From Coprinus comatus (taxonomy: Eukaryota > Basidiomycota > Agaricomycetes > Agaricales > Agaricaceae), in NCBI GenBank assembly GCA_034638255.1, contig JAWPGT010000002.1:930001-994000 (forward strand): 64,000 bases of DNA, in the 5' to 3' direction. The notes below the pieces were generated by a model. That model had not been told where the DNA came from. It searched no databases and saw only the letters and a program-made list of their open reading frames with translations. How positions within the stretch are numbered: the stretch's first letter is position 1; each line of letters begins with the position of its first letter. A program made the position numbers and the translations under genes. Shown piece by piece: positions 49,719 through 60,835 of this stretch.

Positions 49719-51149
49719 CCATATCGTGCGACGCTCCTTTAATCATGACATGACCTACCTTACCAACCATCCTTAGTCTTCAACATTTTTCTCCTTGGGA
49801 CCTCGCGCACGCCGCTAGACATGAATATTATGTATATCAAACAAAACCAACGTGTACCTGCCACCACCAGGAATTCGGTGAATCGTCTAATGACGCGTCC
49901 ATGAAAATCACGAAATGTACATTGCCCCTGCACGACATGATACATTGCATATTTACTCTGCGGCTGGCAAAAGTGGACAGGTATTGCCGATGCAGTTACA
50001 CTTTGTATTATTCTTTCTTTCTCCTCTCTTTGTTTTTTTTTTTGTTTTGTTTTGGGCGGTGGACAATTTAGTTGATAAAATCACGGAGACCCTTTCCAAT
50101 GTAGTCTCTTGCCATTTTTCTTGTTCCTGTCTTCCCTTTTTTTTGTCTTTGACATCAGAAATATAGTCTTTCCCAAATCAATGAAGTCATACTTGCATCG
50201 GAGATGAAGTGTGCAGATCATGACGTCGCTTTAGATCCTGTTCGTCATCCGGTGATATTTCAGTCGACGTAAAAGTTTAAGTATCCTTATTTTTTACAAT
50301 GACTTCAATCACTGGTGTTACCTACATTGTTACCTGAAGCGGTGAGTTATGTTTTTCTGGAATTTCTAGAACTTCTACATATGTATTGTGTTTATCACAA
50401 TTGAGTTGGGGTAGGTTGGGGTCGTTAGCCTTAATTTCAATTTTGCTATTTCACGTTGGAGATTATACCACCAGTTATGCCACTGTCGTCAATATGATAA
50501 ATGTTCGCTACATGTTCGACGGAAATGAAGGTTTAACGTAACATTGAACATCTCTTGATTTCAACTCATTTTACATTGTTTGGAGTATATGAAATGTGAC
50601 TATCAGAATGGAAGAGTCTTCGTTAGTTTATAATTTATCCGTGTTTACCCCTCGTTACGGAGATACGCTCTGGTTTCTGTGCAATATTCTAGACTATATA
50701 GTAACACCCTACAACGGTCAAAATTTGAGAATACTGATGGAAGTGAAGGTGGATTGAAGCACGTGTACAATGGACTCAACTCATAAAACACTCTGGACAA
50801 GGGGGCCAGACCAAATCCAGACAGACCTAGGATCTCAAGTGAGTCAGGTGAAGATTCAAGTGTCGATTGCGATTTCTCCATGGGTGTAAGTAATGCTAAC
50901 AATGTAACCACATGGCTGATAACAAAAAGATAGTCACTTATCATCTGAGCCTCCTTGGCACGAACAGGGTTTTTAAACATTACTTATTTTCTCCCTCTTA
51001 TTTTCTGAATCTTTTTTTCCGAAGTTAAATCATATGATGTGATTGTGTACAAGAATGGCGAGAGTTAATTTGAACTTGTTACAGAATTACACATACTTTC
51101 GGCACTATCAAAACTATAAATTCTGATACAGTCTGATACAGTGTAGTTG
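49719..51149. other. Long region without a recognised gene
   Basis: About 1.4 kb between the convergent bZIP (+) and subtilase A (-) genes. It has T-rich and CT-rich runs at about 50008-50055 and otherwise AT-rich sequence. A 111-codon frame on the minus strand (50645-50980) shows no motif and is not called. Confidence 0.45.
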
Positions 51150-53293
51150 TTAGATAGTAATGCCAATGCGAGCAACATTATTGCTGGCCAACCGATTAAC
51201 AGTCCCCGAAGGAATCCCGATGATACTATTTTTAACACTCATGTCGATTAAGTTTGTGGTTATAGTAGCTGGTGGACTAGGTCCAATCAAGCTTAAGATA
51301 TATGCAACGAGGCCTGCCACATGAGCCGCAGCCTTCAAAAAATGAATCAAAACGTTGTTCTAGACAGTATGCGAAGGAAAATAGAGGGTAACATACCATT
51401 GAGACACCAGAAAGTGTTGCTGTTGCCTTTTAAAGAGAGAATGGAATGGAGTGTTAAGGGAGTTAGGGGCTTGTACACATGGTGTGAAACGTACATCTGG
51501 ATTGCCAATCCACGGACCAACAATATTGGTTCCAGGAGCACATAGGTCAATAACCGACCCGTAGGCGCTAAATACAGCAAGCGTATCGGTGATTGTACAG
51601 GCAGTGACTGTAATGGCCTGGGGTACCCTTCCAGGGCTATAGTTACCAGCATTGGAAGCAGAGCCACCTGCCGCTACCTGTATTCCGATAAGCATCGTTA
51701 GACATGAGGTTCTAGCGCACATACCACGACTGGAATACCGGCATTATAAACCTGACAAGGAATGTTAATGAGGTTGATAAGCCATTAGCAGAGCTTGAAC
51801 GTTTGAACTAGTACTGACAGCAATTACTGCATTATCGAGAGCTATTGATGCGCTTCCGGCCAATCCAATCAATACAACGGAGCGTCTTCCGCTGCTTTGA
51901 GCATTTCCAATGATCCATTGAAGACCACTTATACTATTTGATAGATTAACGAATTGATCGACTTGATTTTAAAATGAACTTACACACTGGATATTGAGCC
52001 AGAGCTTCGAGATAACAAAATGTATCAGCTAATTTTGACCTGGCGTCAATAAATGTAAATACTTACCCAGAATCACTCAAAACTTTGACTGCGATTATAT
52101 TGGCCCTCTATTTTTGGGTGAGAGGGTAAGGGTCAATTTCACCAAAAGAGGCAGACGACAGTTTCTTGCCTTAGCGACTCCATAGGTTGCTCCCGCCGCA
52201 ATACCACTGGAGAATTGAAGCTGAACTTTATTACCTTTATCACTATCATGGATGATCACTCACGCCAAGTGTGTGCCTAGTAGATTACTCCTGGTCAAAC
52301 GGGTTGAATGAATCATCACTATTGAGTATATGCGTACCATGTCCATTTCCGTCCGCGTTACTAGTAAGATATCCAAAAGATTCAATCTCGTGAACGAAGG
52401 GTAGGGACCTTCAAGTTATAACTTACGCATATCCACCGAAGGTAGCTCCCCAACTAGCCCTGCCACCAAATTCATTCTAATTCCGGGGGGGTCAGGTTGC
52501 AAGCCCTACAAAGCTATTCAGATGCTCTTACATGTGCAATGTATACGCCTGTATTATTGTGTTTATTCAATCCATATCTGAGGCCGATATATATTTCAAC
52601 CTACCGGTATCTGTAAAGGACCCAATACCACATATATCGGCCGAAAGATTAAAAGCAAGAGTATCTAGAGACCGTTTTTACAGAATTGCGATGCATTACT
52701 TACCGACGACATATATATCCACACCCTGTCCAGCAATAGGACTGTAGCTGTAAGAATATGGAGGACTACCTAACGTTGTGTCTTGACTGAGACGAGCAAG
52801 ATTCCATGGCGCATTGGTTCTTTTGAGATTATTGATGAGATATGGAATTATGAGTTAATAAATCAGAACATACTGTGAGGTTGTAGAGGAGATGGAGAAG
52901 TTGCCCAAATTGGCTGTTTGAACTATGCCATCTTCCTCCACATATTCGACGTCAGAGGATTTAAGAAGTTTCTCCAATTCCCTTTGATTAAGGGTTGCTA
53001 TCAATGTAGTGAGATGCTTGTGGAAATACAGAGAGCACATGAATTGTACCAGAGAAACCATTAAAGACATGAACAGAATGTTTGTTACTATCACTTCGCA
53101 TGAATGAATTGACTGCTGTCCCGGGGTCCAAATTACGGAGACTGATATTCTCAAGATCTACGCCATCTTTGAGCTTGACAATGTATCTACCCGGGACAGC
53201 GTTTCCCTCGTATTTTCGAAATCTTCCAAGAGGGGTTGCCTCAACCAAGAATCCAATAGAAAGTGTAAACTGGAGAATAGTCCGGAGAAGCAT
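51150..53293 (-). CDS. Secreted subtilisin-like serine protease A (S8/proteinase K type), altered active site
   Basis: Signal peptide (MLLRTILQFTLSIGFLVEA), inhibitor-I9 propeptide (GRYIVKLKDGVDLENISL to SSDVEYVEEDG), then an S8 domain made of many small exons. The first mature segment is NAPWNLARLSQ. The catalytic Asp (DTG) is assembled from a 6-nt exon at 52605-52610. The catalytic His is in NADGNGHG, with THLA in a 13-nt exon (52264-52276). The catalytic Ser is in SGVSMAAAHVAG, where other subtilases have SGTSMAxPHVAG. The oxyanion Asn expected after AAG reads Gly (VAAGGSASNAG). The end is NRLASNNVARIGITI, TAA at 51150-51152. The triad is complete, but the oxyanion hole is altered. Tandem paralogue of the next gene; exon borders were placed by eye. 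Confidence 0.85.
52605..52610 (-). other. 6-nt microexon (ATACCG) of subtilase A
   Basis: On the minus strand an AG acceptor (tttacag) precedes ATACCG and a GTAGGT donor follows. It joins G|AT ACC G|GC to make Asp-Thr-Gly, the catalytic Asp motif, between DIYVV and VYIAH. Without it the frame is kept, but Asp and Thr are lost. Confidence 0.7.
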
Positions 53294-53730
53294 ATCAATG
53301 AGATGAATGGTGAATAGATGATAGGTACATTCTAATGGTCCAGGTAGTGGTACTCTCAGGTCTTTTATAACTGTTACTAGAGTCAGCCGAGTGGTGTCGC
53401 CTCAGCCTGTGGGTCACCACATGGGCATTTTTGATCGTTCTTTGTACAAAGGCTTATCCTGGCTTATCTTCAAGCAGGGTGCCCGGTTAATATCCTAAGA
53501 TCTCCACAAGACATGCCGATCCCTGTAACAGTCAGATTTTTCTTCCTAGCTGATATATAGTACCATTGACACATGCCACATGCAGGAGTTAATCCTCTAC
53601 TGCTCTCCAAATACAGGTTAGTTTACAGCCTATCTGTGAAAAATATATTTATCGACTACTCTTTCATGCCTTGCATAGAGCACGGTCATATATATATACT
53701 ACTAGTGGTGGTAACCAAGAGCTGCAGTGT
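53294..53730. other. Spacer between the two subtilase genes
   Basis: About 440 bp with the 3' end of subtilase B and the promoter of subtilase A. It includes an AT-alternating run (53688-53698) and the TATA-like box listed separately. No gene is seen. Confidence 0.5.
53362..53370 (-). promoter_or_regulatory. TATA-like box of subtilase A
   Basis: The minus strand reads TTATAAAAG, about 70 bp before the ATG at 53293. It is a good core-promoter match. Confidence 0.55.
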
Positions 53731-55758
53731 TTAGATCGTAATTCCTATCCGAGTAACATTATTGCTCGCCAACCGATTTGGAGTACCGGTAGGAACTCCT
53801 GTTAAAACATTCTTCACGCTCATAGTAACCAGGTAATTAGCAAGTGTAGCAGCTGGGATGGGGCCAGTCAACCCTAGGACATATGCTCCCAAGCCTGCGA
53901 CATGAGCTGCGGCCTAAGTAACGCGTTAGGCTGGTGAGGAGAGAACATGCAAATATGATAGAGTGAGACTGACCATAGAGCCTCCGGAAAATGTTGCTGT
54001 TCCCTGAAATATGAAAGTGTATTAGTTTCCATTTTACATGAAGGATGAGCCCAAGATGAGCTTGCAATGTACCGTGGGTATCGTGCTAATAATATTTTGT
54101 CCTGGTGCGTAGAGGTCTACAACTGATCCAAAATTGCTAAAACTAGCAACGGTATCAGTCTTGGTAGAAGCTGCAACTGTAATAGCTTGTCCAACTCGTC
54201 CAGGACTAAAATTAATGGCATCCGTGTTAGATCCACCAGCCGTAACCACGACTTGAATACCACTGTTGATGACCTGCAGATAAGAAGGTTTGTGGTCAAT
54301 GCCAGGTAGGGTAGAAAAACCTGAGAAAAACAAACACTGATGACCGCATTGTCCAGGGTAGTTGATGCTGATCCACCTACAGCAAGAAGAATAACAGAAG
54401 GTCTCTTACTAGCCCCAGCATTGCTTGCAGCCCAAGAAAGTCCAGCTACTCTATTTTATGTATGATGTTAAATCCCCAAATGTAAGTTCTGCAGCACTTA
54501 CATATCTGCTGTTGATCCAGATCTGTTAAAGTTAATTAGTCAAGTATCTTGGCTCTTTAAACGAAGGGGAAATACCCAGCGTCACTAAGAACCTTGACTG
54601 CGATCACTCTGGTTTTCTTGAAAGGAAGGGAACATCTTTATAAAGACTTTTACTAACCAAGAGGAAATAGATACCTTAGCAACACCATAGGTAATCGCTG
54701 CTACAATCCCTCTGATAAGTGTTAACTTTGTGCACATGAGGACGAAGTATCATAGCAGGATCTTACGCTAAATGGGTTCCTACGTACAAGAATCAGTTTT
54801 TGCGGTAGATGTGGACATTAGATAGTCGAAGATTCACCATGGCCATTTCCATCCGCATTACTGCAACGAGGAGGTTAGTACAATACTTGGCAGCAGACTA
54901 GTTCTGATGACTAACGCATAACCACCAAAGGTAGCACCCCAAATAGCTCTTCCTCCAAACTCTGTCTGTATTAACTTTGAGTGAAGGCCTCTTAAAAAAC
55001 GACGGTGCTCAAGCTTACATGCGTGGTCGCAATACCTAGCCAACGATGTGTGAGGATACCGACATTTTGGAGATTGGAACAGCATAGTACTAACCAGTAT
55101 CTGAGATAATCGATAAACTATCAATAAAATGCTACAGAAGTAAACTTTTTATTGGGCTCACCAATAACATAAACGTCAGTGCCATCCCCAGCAACTGGGC
55201 TGTAAGTATATGTATATGGCGGCGCCCCGAGAGCTGCATCTTGACTCAACCTAGCGAGGTTCCATGGCGCGTTGGTCCTTAAAATATAACATCGGTGAGC
55301 TCGTGGTCCAAAAATTGTAATGATGTGTCGTACTGTGTAACGGCAGCACGCATTTCCAGGTCATAAGCATTTACCTCGGATATATGGAAAAGCCCATTTT
55401 CTTCAATGTACTCTACATCGGACGAAACGAGGAGTTGGTTCAGCTCATCTTCGCCCAACGTCGCTAGAGAAAAGTGGTGATATTGTTATTCCAAGAAACA
55501 ATAAGTTGAAAAGAGTCAATTACCAGTGAAGCCATTGAAAATTGTGGTTGAGTTGCCAAGCAATTTGAAGTTACTGGCCAAGTTCCCCCTCGTGTTGAAA
55601 GACGAGGCAATATCCTCAACGATAGCACCATCCTTGAGCTTTATTATGTATGAGTCTATAACCTTTTCACCATTATATTTCCGAAGATTGCGCGCCCCAG
55701 CGAGAGGTGAAGCATTCACGAAAGTGACAAAAGCGAGAAAGATGAATCGAGCAAGCAT
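53731..55758 (-). CDS. Secreted subtilisin-like serine protease B (S8), paralogue of A, altered active site
   Basis: Same architecture as the neighbouring subtilase A. It has a short signal peptide (MLARFIFLAFVTFVNA) and an I9 propeptide (DSYIIKLKDGAIVEDIAS, SSDVEYIEENG), then NAPWNLARLSQ at the mature start. The catalytic Asp comes from a 6-nt exon (55095-55100). The His is in NADGNGHG, with THLA in a 13-nt exon (54767-54779). The Ser is in FSGGSMAAAHVAG. The oxyanion Asn position is Gly (VTAGGSNTDAINFSP). The C-terminus MSVKNVLTGVPTGTPNRLAS ends in RIGITI, like A. Shared intron positions and motifs show a local duplication. The Asp, His and Ser of the triad are present, but efficient proteolysis is doubtful. 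Precise exon ends need transcript support. Confidence 0.85.
55095..55100 (-). other. 6-nt microexon (ATACTG) of subtilase B
   Basis: It lies between an AG acceptor (atctcag) and a GTTAGT donor and forms G|AT ACT G|GT, giving Asp-Thr-Gly. Same size, phase and position as the microexon in subtilase A. Confidence 0.7.
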
Positions 55759-55799
55759 GGTGCAAGTTTCGGGTCATAATAATCTACGGGAAACAATAT

Positions 55800-55810
55800 G
55801 TTTATATATT
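55800..55810 (-). promoter_or_regulatory. TATA-like box of subtilase B
   Basis: The minus strand reads AATATATAAAC, about 45 bp before the ATG at 55758. Confidence 0.5.
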
Positions 55811-56230
55811 GTTTTCTGGATACCGCATGGGTATTCGAGTCGATATCAAAGAGCACATGGAATGCAATACTTTAAAACGTCACCGATCACTGGTCACTTG
55901 AGGCCAGTGACAACGTGACAGACAATCTCCCTAAGATATCGATATACGGAATATCAGCTTCTTGTTGACTTCCTGGCACCTGCTCCCCAAGTTTTCGCGC
56001 TGCTTTTTCAGTATATCCGCTGCATGGCCGGTTTTTCTCACAGTATATTCTCTCTCATGATTACCAGTCTATATCCAGTGTATTTTGCTTCTCATGTGCT
56101 TCTTCACTTCGTCAATTATTCTCTACATCGTCTTCTACAGTGTTCGCAAGGATTCGGCACGTACCCATGACTAGTATGCTCGTGCCTACTCCCGTGGCCT
56201 TCAAACATGCTATTTCTGTTTCAAGGGCGT

Positions 56231-56237
56231 TATAAAA
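56231..56237 (+). promoter_or_regulatory. TATA box of the GH3 gene
   Basis: TATAAAA lies about 62 bp before the start codon at 56299. Confidence 0.55.
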
Positions 56238-56298
56238 ACTGGTGGTTCAAGGAACTTCATCCCAGCAGTCTAGCTAGTCCAGAAAACACTAAACGGGC

Positions 56299-58762
56299 AT
56301 GGTTCCACTCATTCCCGCTGTGGCATTTGCTGCAGGTCTTGCTGCAGCGCAATTCGACTTCTCTTTCCCTGACTGTGGAAATGGCCCCTTAGCAGACACT
56401 ATCGTCTGCGATACAAACAAGAGTGCATCAGCGCGCGCTACAGCACTCATTGCGATGTTCAGCGATGAGGAACTGACACAAAATACCGATAACGTCTCTC
56501 CAGGGGTTTCTAGGTTGGGTTTACCTCCATACCAGTGGTGGTCTGAAGCGTTGGTGTGTTGTTACTCTTGCTCCATTGAACGTCACCCGATTCACCCACT
56601 AGGCAGCATGGTGTTGCTTTAAGTCCAGGGGTTACGTTTGCACCGGCTGGGGAGTTCAGCTCCGCGACATCTTTCCCCCAACCGATAAATCTTGGTGCCT
56701 CTTTTGATGACGATATGGTGAAGGCTATTGCAGAAATTATCAGCACGGAAGCACGCGCATTTAATAACGTTGGTCGCGCTGGGCTTGATTTTTTCACTCC
56801 CAACATCAATCCCTTCAAAGATCCTCGTTGGGGTCGTGGTCAAGAAACCCCTGGAGAGGACCCTTTTCATGTCTCTCAATATGTCTTCAAACTCATCGAT
56901 GGGTTACAAGGCGGAATAGATCCTCGGCCCTACTTTAAAGTTGCAGCCGACTGCAAACACTATGCCGCATATGACCTGGATTCATGGTTAGGGATAGATC
57001 GTTTTCACTTTGATGCCCAAGTTTCCCTTCAAGATCTAAGCGACTATTACCTCCCACCATTCCAAAGTTGCGTGCGCGATGCCAAAGTTGCTTCTGTCAT
57101 GTGCAGTTATAACTCTGTAAACGGCATTCCTGCTTGCGCGAGTCCATATCTGTTGCAAACTATACTGCGGGATTATTGGGGGTTCAATGACGACCGTTGG
57201 GTGACATCAGATTGCGATGCTATCAACAATATCTTTAGTACACACAACTTCACGGATACCTTCCCAGAAGCGGTGGCTGCTGCTCTGAAAGCAGGAACGG
57301 ACGTTGATTGTGGTAATACCTACTCACAGCACCTGCCAGAAGCTTTGGAACAGGCGCTCATTACACGGGAAGACTTGCAACGTGCTCTGGTCCGCCAATA
57401 TACGTCTCTGATCAGGTCATTCTCTCATTTTCCAGTTTATGTACCTGCTTTATTTAACCCAATTTTTTATCAGGTTAGGGTACCTTGATCCTCCTCAAAT
57501 TCAGCCATATCGTCAGCTCAAGTGGACGGATGTCAATACGCGCGAAGCACAAGTACTTGCTCATCGAGCCGCGATCGAGGGTATTGTACTCCTAAAAAAC
57601 CACAACAATTTCCTTCCGCTTCCTTCAACCGTGCGTAAACTGGCAATTATTGGACCTTATGCCAATGCTACCACACTTATGCAAGGGAACTACTTCGGCG
57701 TTGCACCTTTCCTTATCAGTCCTCTGCAAGGTGCCCTTGATGCTGGCTTCAGTGTCATCCACGCGGCCGGCACCGGGATAAATAGTACCTCTGAAGCGGG
57801 TTTCGAAGAAGCCATAGATGCTGCAATAGTAGCTGATGCTGTAGTATTTGCTGGGGGTATTGATCAAACAATCGAGAGGGAGGCGAGAGATCGCATTACC
57901 ATTGCTTGGACTGGAAATCAATTGGAATTAATTACACAACTTGCGTCCTTGGGAAAACCTGTTATTGTATTGCAGTTTGGTGGGGGTCAGGTTGACGATA
58001 CGGAACTCATCCTCAACGATGCGGTGAGAATATTTTGGTCGGCACATTTAATAACTACTGACTGTTGAGTAAAAGATTAAAGCAATCTTGTGGGCTGGTT
58101 ATCCGGGACAAAGTGGTGGCACAGCTTTGTTTGATATAATAGTGGGGAATGTAGCACCATCTGGACGTCTTCCAATCACACAATACCCAGAAGAATATGC
58201 TAGTCAGATAGGAATGACTGACATGTCGCTGCGTCCGAGCGATAGTAACCCTGGGAGAACGTATAAGTGGTATCAAGGTACCCCTGTGTTGGAATTTGGA
58301 CATGGTCTTCATTTTACAAGCTTCGCTTTCTCTTGGGAGCACCAACCTTCCAACCGCTATAATATCAGGCAACTAACCCGGACCAACGACAACCGCCCTC
58401 TGGACCTCGTTGTCTTTGATACTTTCGAAATCCGTGTTCGGAATAGGGGAAATGTCACCTCAGACTATGTCGCTCTTCTATTTTTACGTGGAAATGGAGG
58501 CCCTAAACCTAGGCCAAATAAACAATTAATCGCCTATGCAAGAGCACACAATATTGCTGCCGGAGATGCCGTGGTTGTGAAGCTGAAGGTTACGTTAGGA
58601 TCAATCGCACGGGCAGATGTAAGGGGAGACCTCAGGATCTACAGCGGATCCTATCAACTAATGCTCGATATTGGTGAAGGTGTCTTGACTCATGACTTCG
58701 AACTGGTTGGTGGATCAGCTCGCATAACCCAATGGCCTCAGGACATATCTAACAGTACCTGA
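56299..58762 (+). CDS. Secreted GH3 beta-xylosidase
   Basis: Extracellular enzyme that releases xylose from xylo-oligosaccharides. The signal peptide MVPLIPAVAFAAGLAAAQ is followed by the fungal xylosidase N-terminus FSFPDCGNGPLADTIVCD. The barrel part has LPPYQWWSEALHGVA, FTPNINPFKDPRWGRGQETP and SVMCSYNSVNGIPACASPYL. The catalytic nucleophile Asp is in WVTSDCDAI. The second domain has GIVLLKNHNNFLPLP, and a probable acid/base Glu in QTIEREARDRITIAWTGNQL. The C-terminal fibronectin-III-like domain includes FGHGLHFTSFAFSWEHQ and FLRGNGGPKPRPNKQL. Introns lie near 56553-56603, 57416-57473 and 58024-58078. The length of about 770 residues fits. Xylosidase, rather than glucosidase, follows from the DRFHFDA and WWSEALHG text. 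Confidence 0.9.
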
Positions 58763-59504
58763 TCTTGAGGACCGAGCTCGGGATTACATGACTACTAGTT
58801 GGTGGTTGAATGTTGAACATGTACTTGTACTCAATGATGAATCTTGAATGCTCCTGCGTTACGTTGCAAACTTCGTTCAATTCTACAACAACGCTCGTTA
58901 TGAGATTAATTGTCGAAATAGTAAGCTCTTCAGTGCCCGCCACCAATTTTTAGCTCAGCCGCAATGCGATTAATACTTGTACTATACGTAACAACCACCA
59001 CATGTCCTTGGGAACAGTGCTTTGGCTACTTAATTGCCCATTAATACTGACGAGTTATATTTAAGGGACATGTATCTGGGATCTTGTCTGGGAGCATGAT
59101 CAATCTAATGAGGTAGTGGATCATTCCGGAAACCAGACCATTGGGACTATAGGCGGAGTTCCGATACTCATAACAAGAAAAGGCTTCGAAAGAAGAGTAT
59201 CAAATCTAACCATGTAAGGTCATAATTTCACCGGAAGACGACAGAGTAATAAGGGGGGTCGTTCAATGGCTGGGACTTGGGATGACGTTAAATGCTATTT
59301 TGATTCATGCCTCTCTCCGTCTTAGTACCTTCTTTCCTTTTCATACGGCGGTTTTTGGTTGCCCCATGGGAATCGAAATATTACTTCCAGTCGAGAGAAC
59401 GTTTGCCTTAGACTTGACACGAGGACAAGAGTGTCGAGATTTTGGTATATTCGTTTTCTCATAAAACGTAAAGTGGTGTACTTCCTTCTAGGCAAGACAC
59501 GAAT
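58763..59504. other. Intergenic region, nothing recognised
   Basis: About 740 bp between the tandem GH3 and alpha/beta hydrolase genes. Short frames (such as 59282-59464) show no motifs. No repeats or RNA gene are visible. Confidence 0.5.
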
Positions 59505-60784
59505 ATGTTGCAGTATTTTACTCTTCTATGTCTCCTGGAGTTCTGGCTCGTCTTACGCGTCACTGCTTGGCATGGTGAAAGCAAAGTAACTGGGCCGTTG
59601 GGGGTGTTGCACCACAGGTCCTATTTCTATGCTGGGGGGAACTATGTTCGCCAGAATGATTCAAGCATAATGCAAGATTCAATTTATGTCGAACACCTTA
59701 TTCCTGAACGTGTTACCCAACCATTGCCCTTATTGATTATTCACGGGAATGGTAAGTGTTGCATATCTACATCAGAGAAAATATTATAATAATTGGTTGG
59801 AAAGGAATGACTGGTACAAACTTTCTCAACACTCCTGACGGAAGACCTGGCTGGGCGGACTTCTTTTTGCGCAAGGGATATGAGGTATGTTTAGGGTATG
59901 GTTCATTTGTTGATTTCAACTTCAATGGTTGCGTAGATTTACATCATAGATCAACCAGACCGTGGACGATCACCGTATCAGAAGGATGTGAATGGTCCAC
60001 AAAGTACATCCAGTGTATTCACAATAGAGTCACGTTTTACAGCGACCCAGCTGTTTAACCTCTGGCCACAAGCGGGATTACATACACAATGGCCGGGAAA
60101 TGGGAGTATGGGCGACCCTATTTTTGATGCGTTTTATGCTTCGATTGTCCCCAGTATTTCGAGCGATGTTGAGACATCCATGCTGATGAAAAAATCGGGA
60201 CCTGCGATGCTAAGTCGGATTGGTGTAAGTGTTCTACTAGTTTACGTTGATATTACCTGAAGTTAGTGTTGAAGCCGGTGATCCTCCTCACCCATTCTCA
60301 AGCGGGTCCCTTGGGTTGGATCCTTGCTGATTCAAGACCAGATCTCATTAAATCCATAGTAGCTTTGGAGCCCAGCGGCCCGCCGTTTTTTGATGTCATC
60401 TTCAACCCCCAGCCACAGCGCGCATTTGGAATAGCTGGAATTCCGGTCGAGTACAACCCTCCGTTATCCTCCGCTGGAGATCTTCAACGGGAGATTTTCA
60501 AAAACTCCTCTATATTTACATGCTTCCAACAAGCGTCCCCTCCTCGCCAACTCGTTAATATCGCGAAGGTGCCTGTTCTGATTATCACGTCAGAATCCAG
60601 CTATCATGCGGTTTACGACGATTGTACGGTCAATTACCTGAGACAAGCGGGGGTAAAGGTTGAGTACATCAATCTGAAAGACATAGGAATACACGGGAAT
60701 GGTCATATGATGTTCATGGAGAAGAATAACATCGCAATAGCTGAGCTAGTCGATAGCTGGTTTACGAAGGCCGTGCACACATAG
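59505..60784 (+). CDS. Secreted alpha/beta hydrolase (esterase/lipase-like)
   Basis: Putative extracellular hydrolase with unknown substrate. ATG at 59505 opens a signal peptide (MLQYFTLLCLLEFWLVLRVT). The alpha/beta core shows LLIIHGNGMTGTNFLNTPDG, with HGN as the oxyanion strand, then YIIDQPDRGRS and the nucleophile elbow LLTHSQAGPLGW, where Ser is catalytic. VPVLIITSESSYHAVYDD follows, and the probable catalytic His lies in IGIHGNGHMMFMEKNN. Three introns (about 59752-59803, 59886-59932 and 60222-60270) join the parts in frame. The stop is at 60782-60784. It has no close characterised relative that I recognise. Confidence 0.82.
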
Positions 60785-60835
60785 TAAGAATAAAAAAAGT
60801 GTCGTGTATATGTCAAATGTAATAGATACCATTAT

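Larger units (their letters stand above)
55759..56298. other. Divergent promoter region, subtilase B and GH3 gene
   Basis: About 540 bp between divergent start codons of two secreted-enzyme genes, with a TATA-like box near each. No coding frame was seen. Confidence 0.5.
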
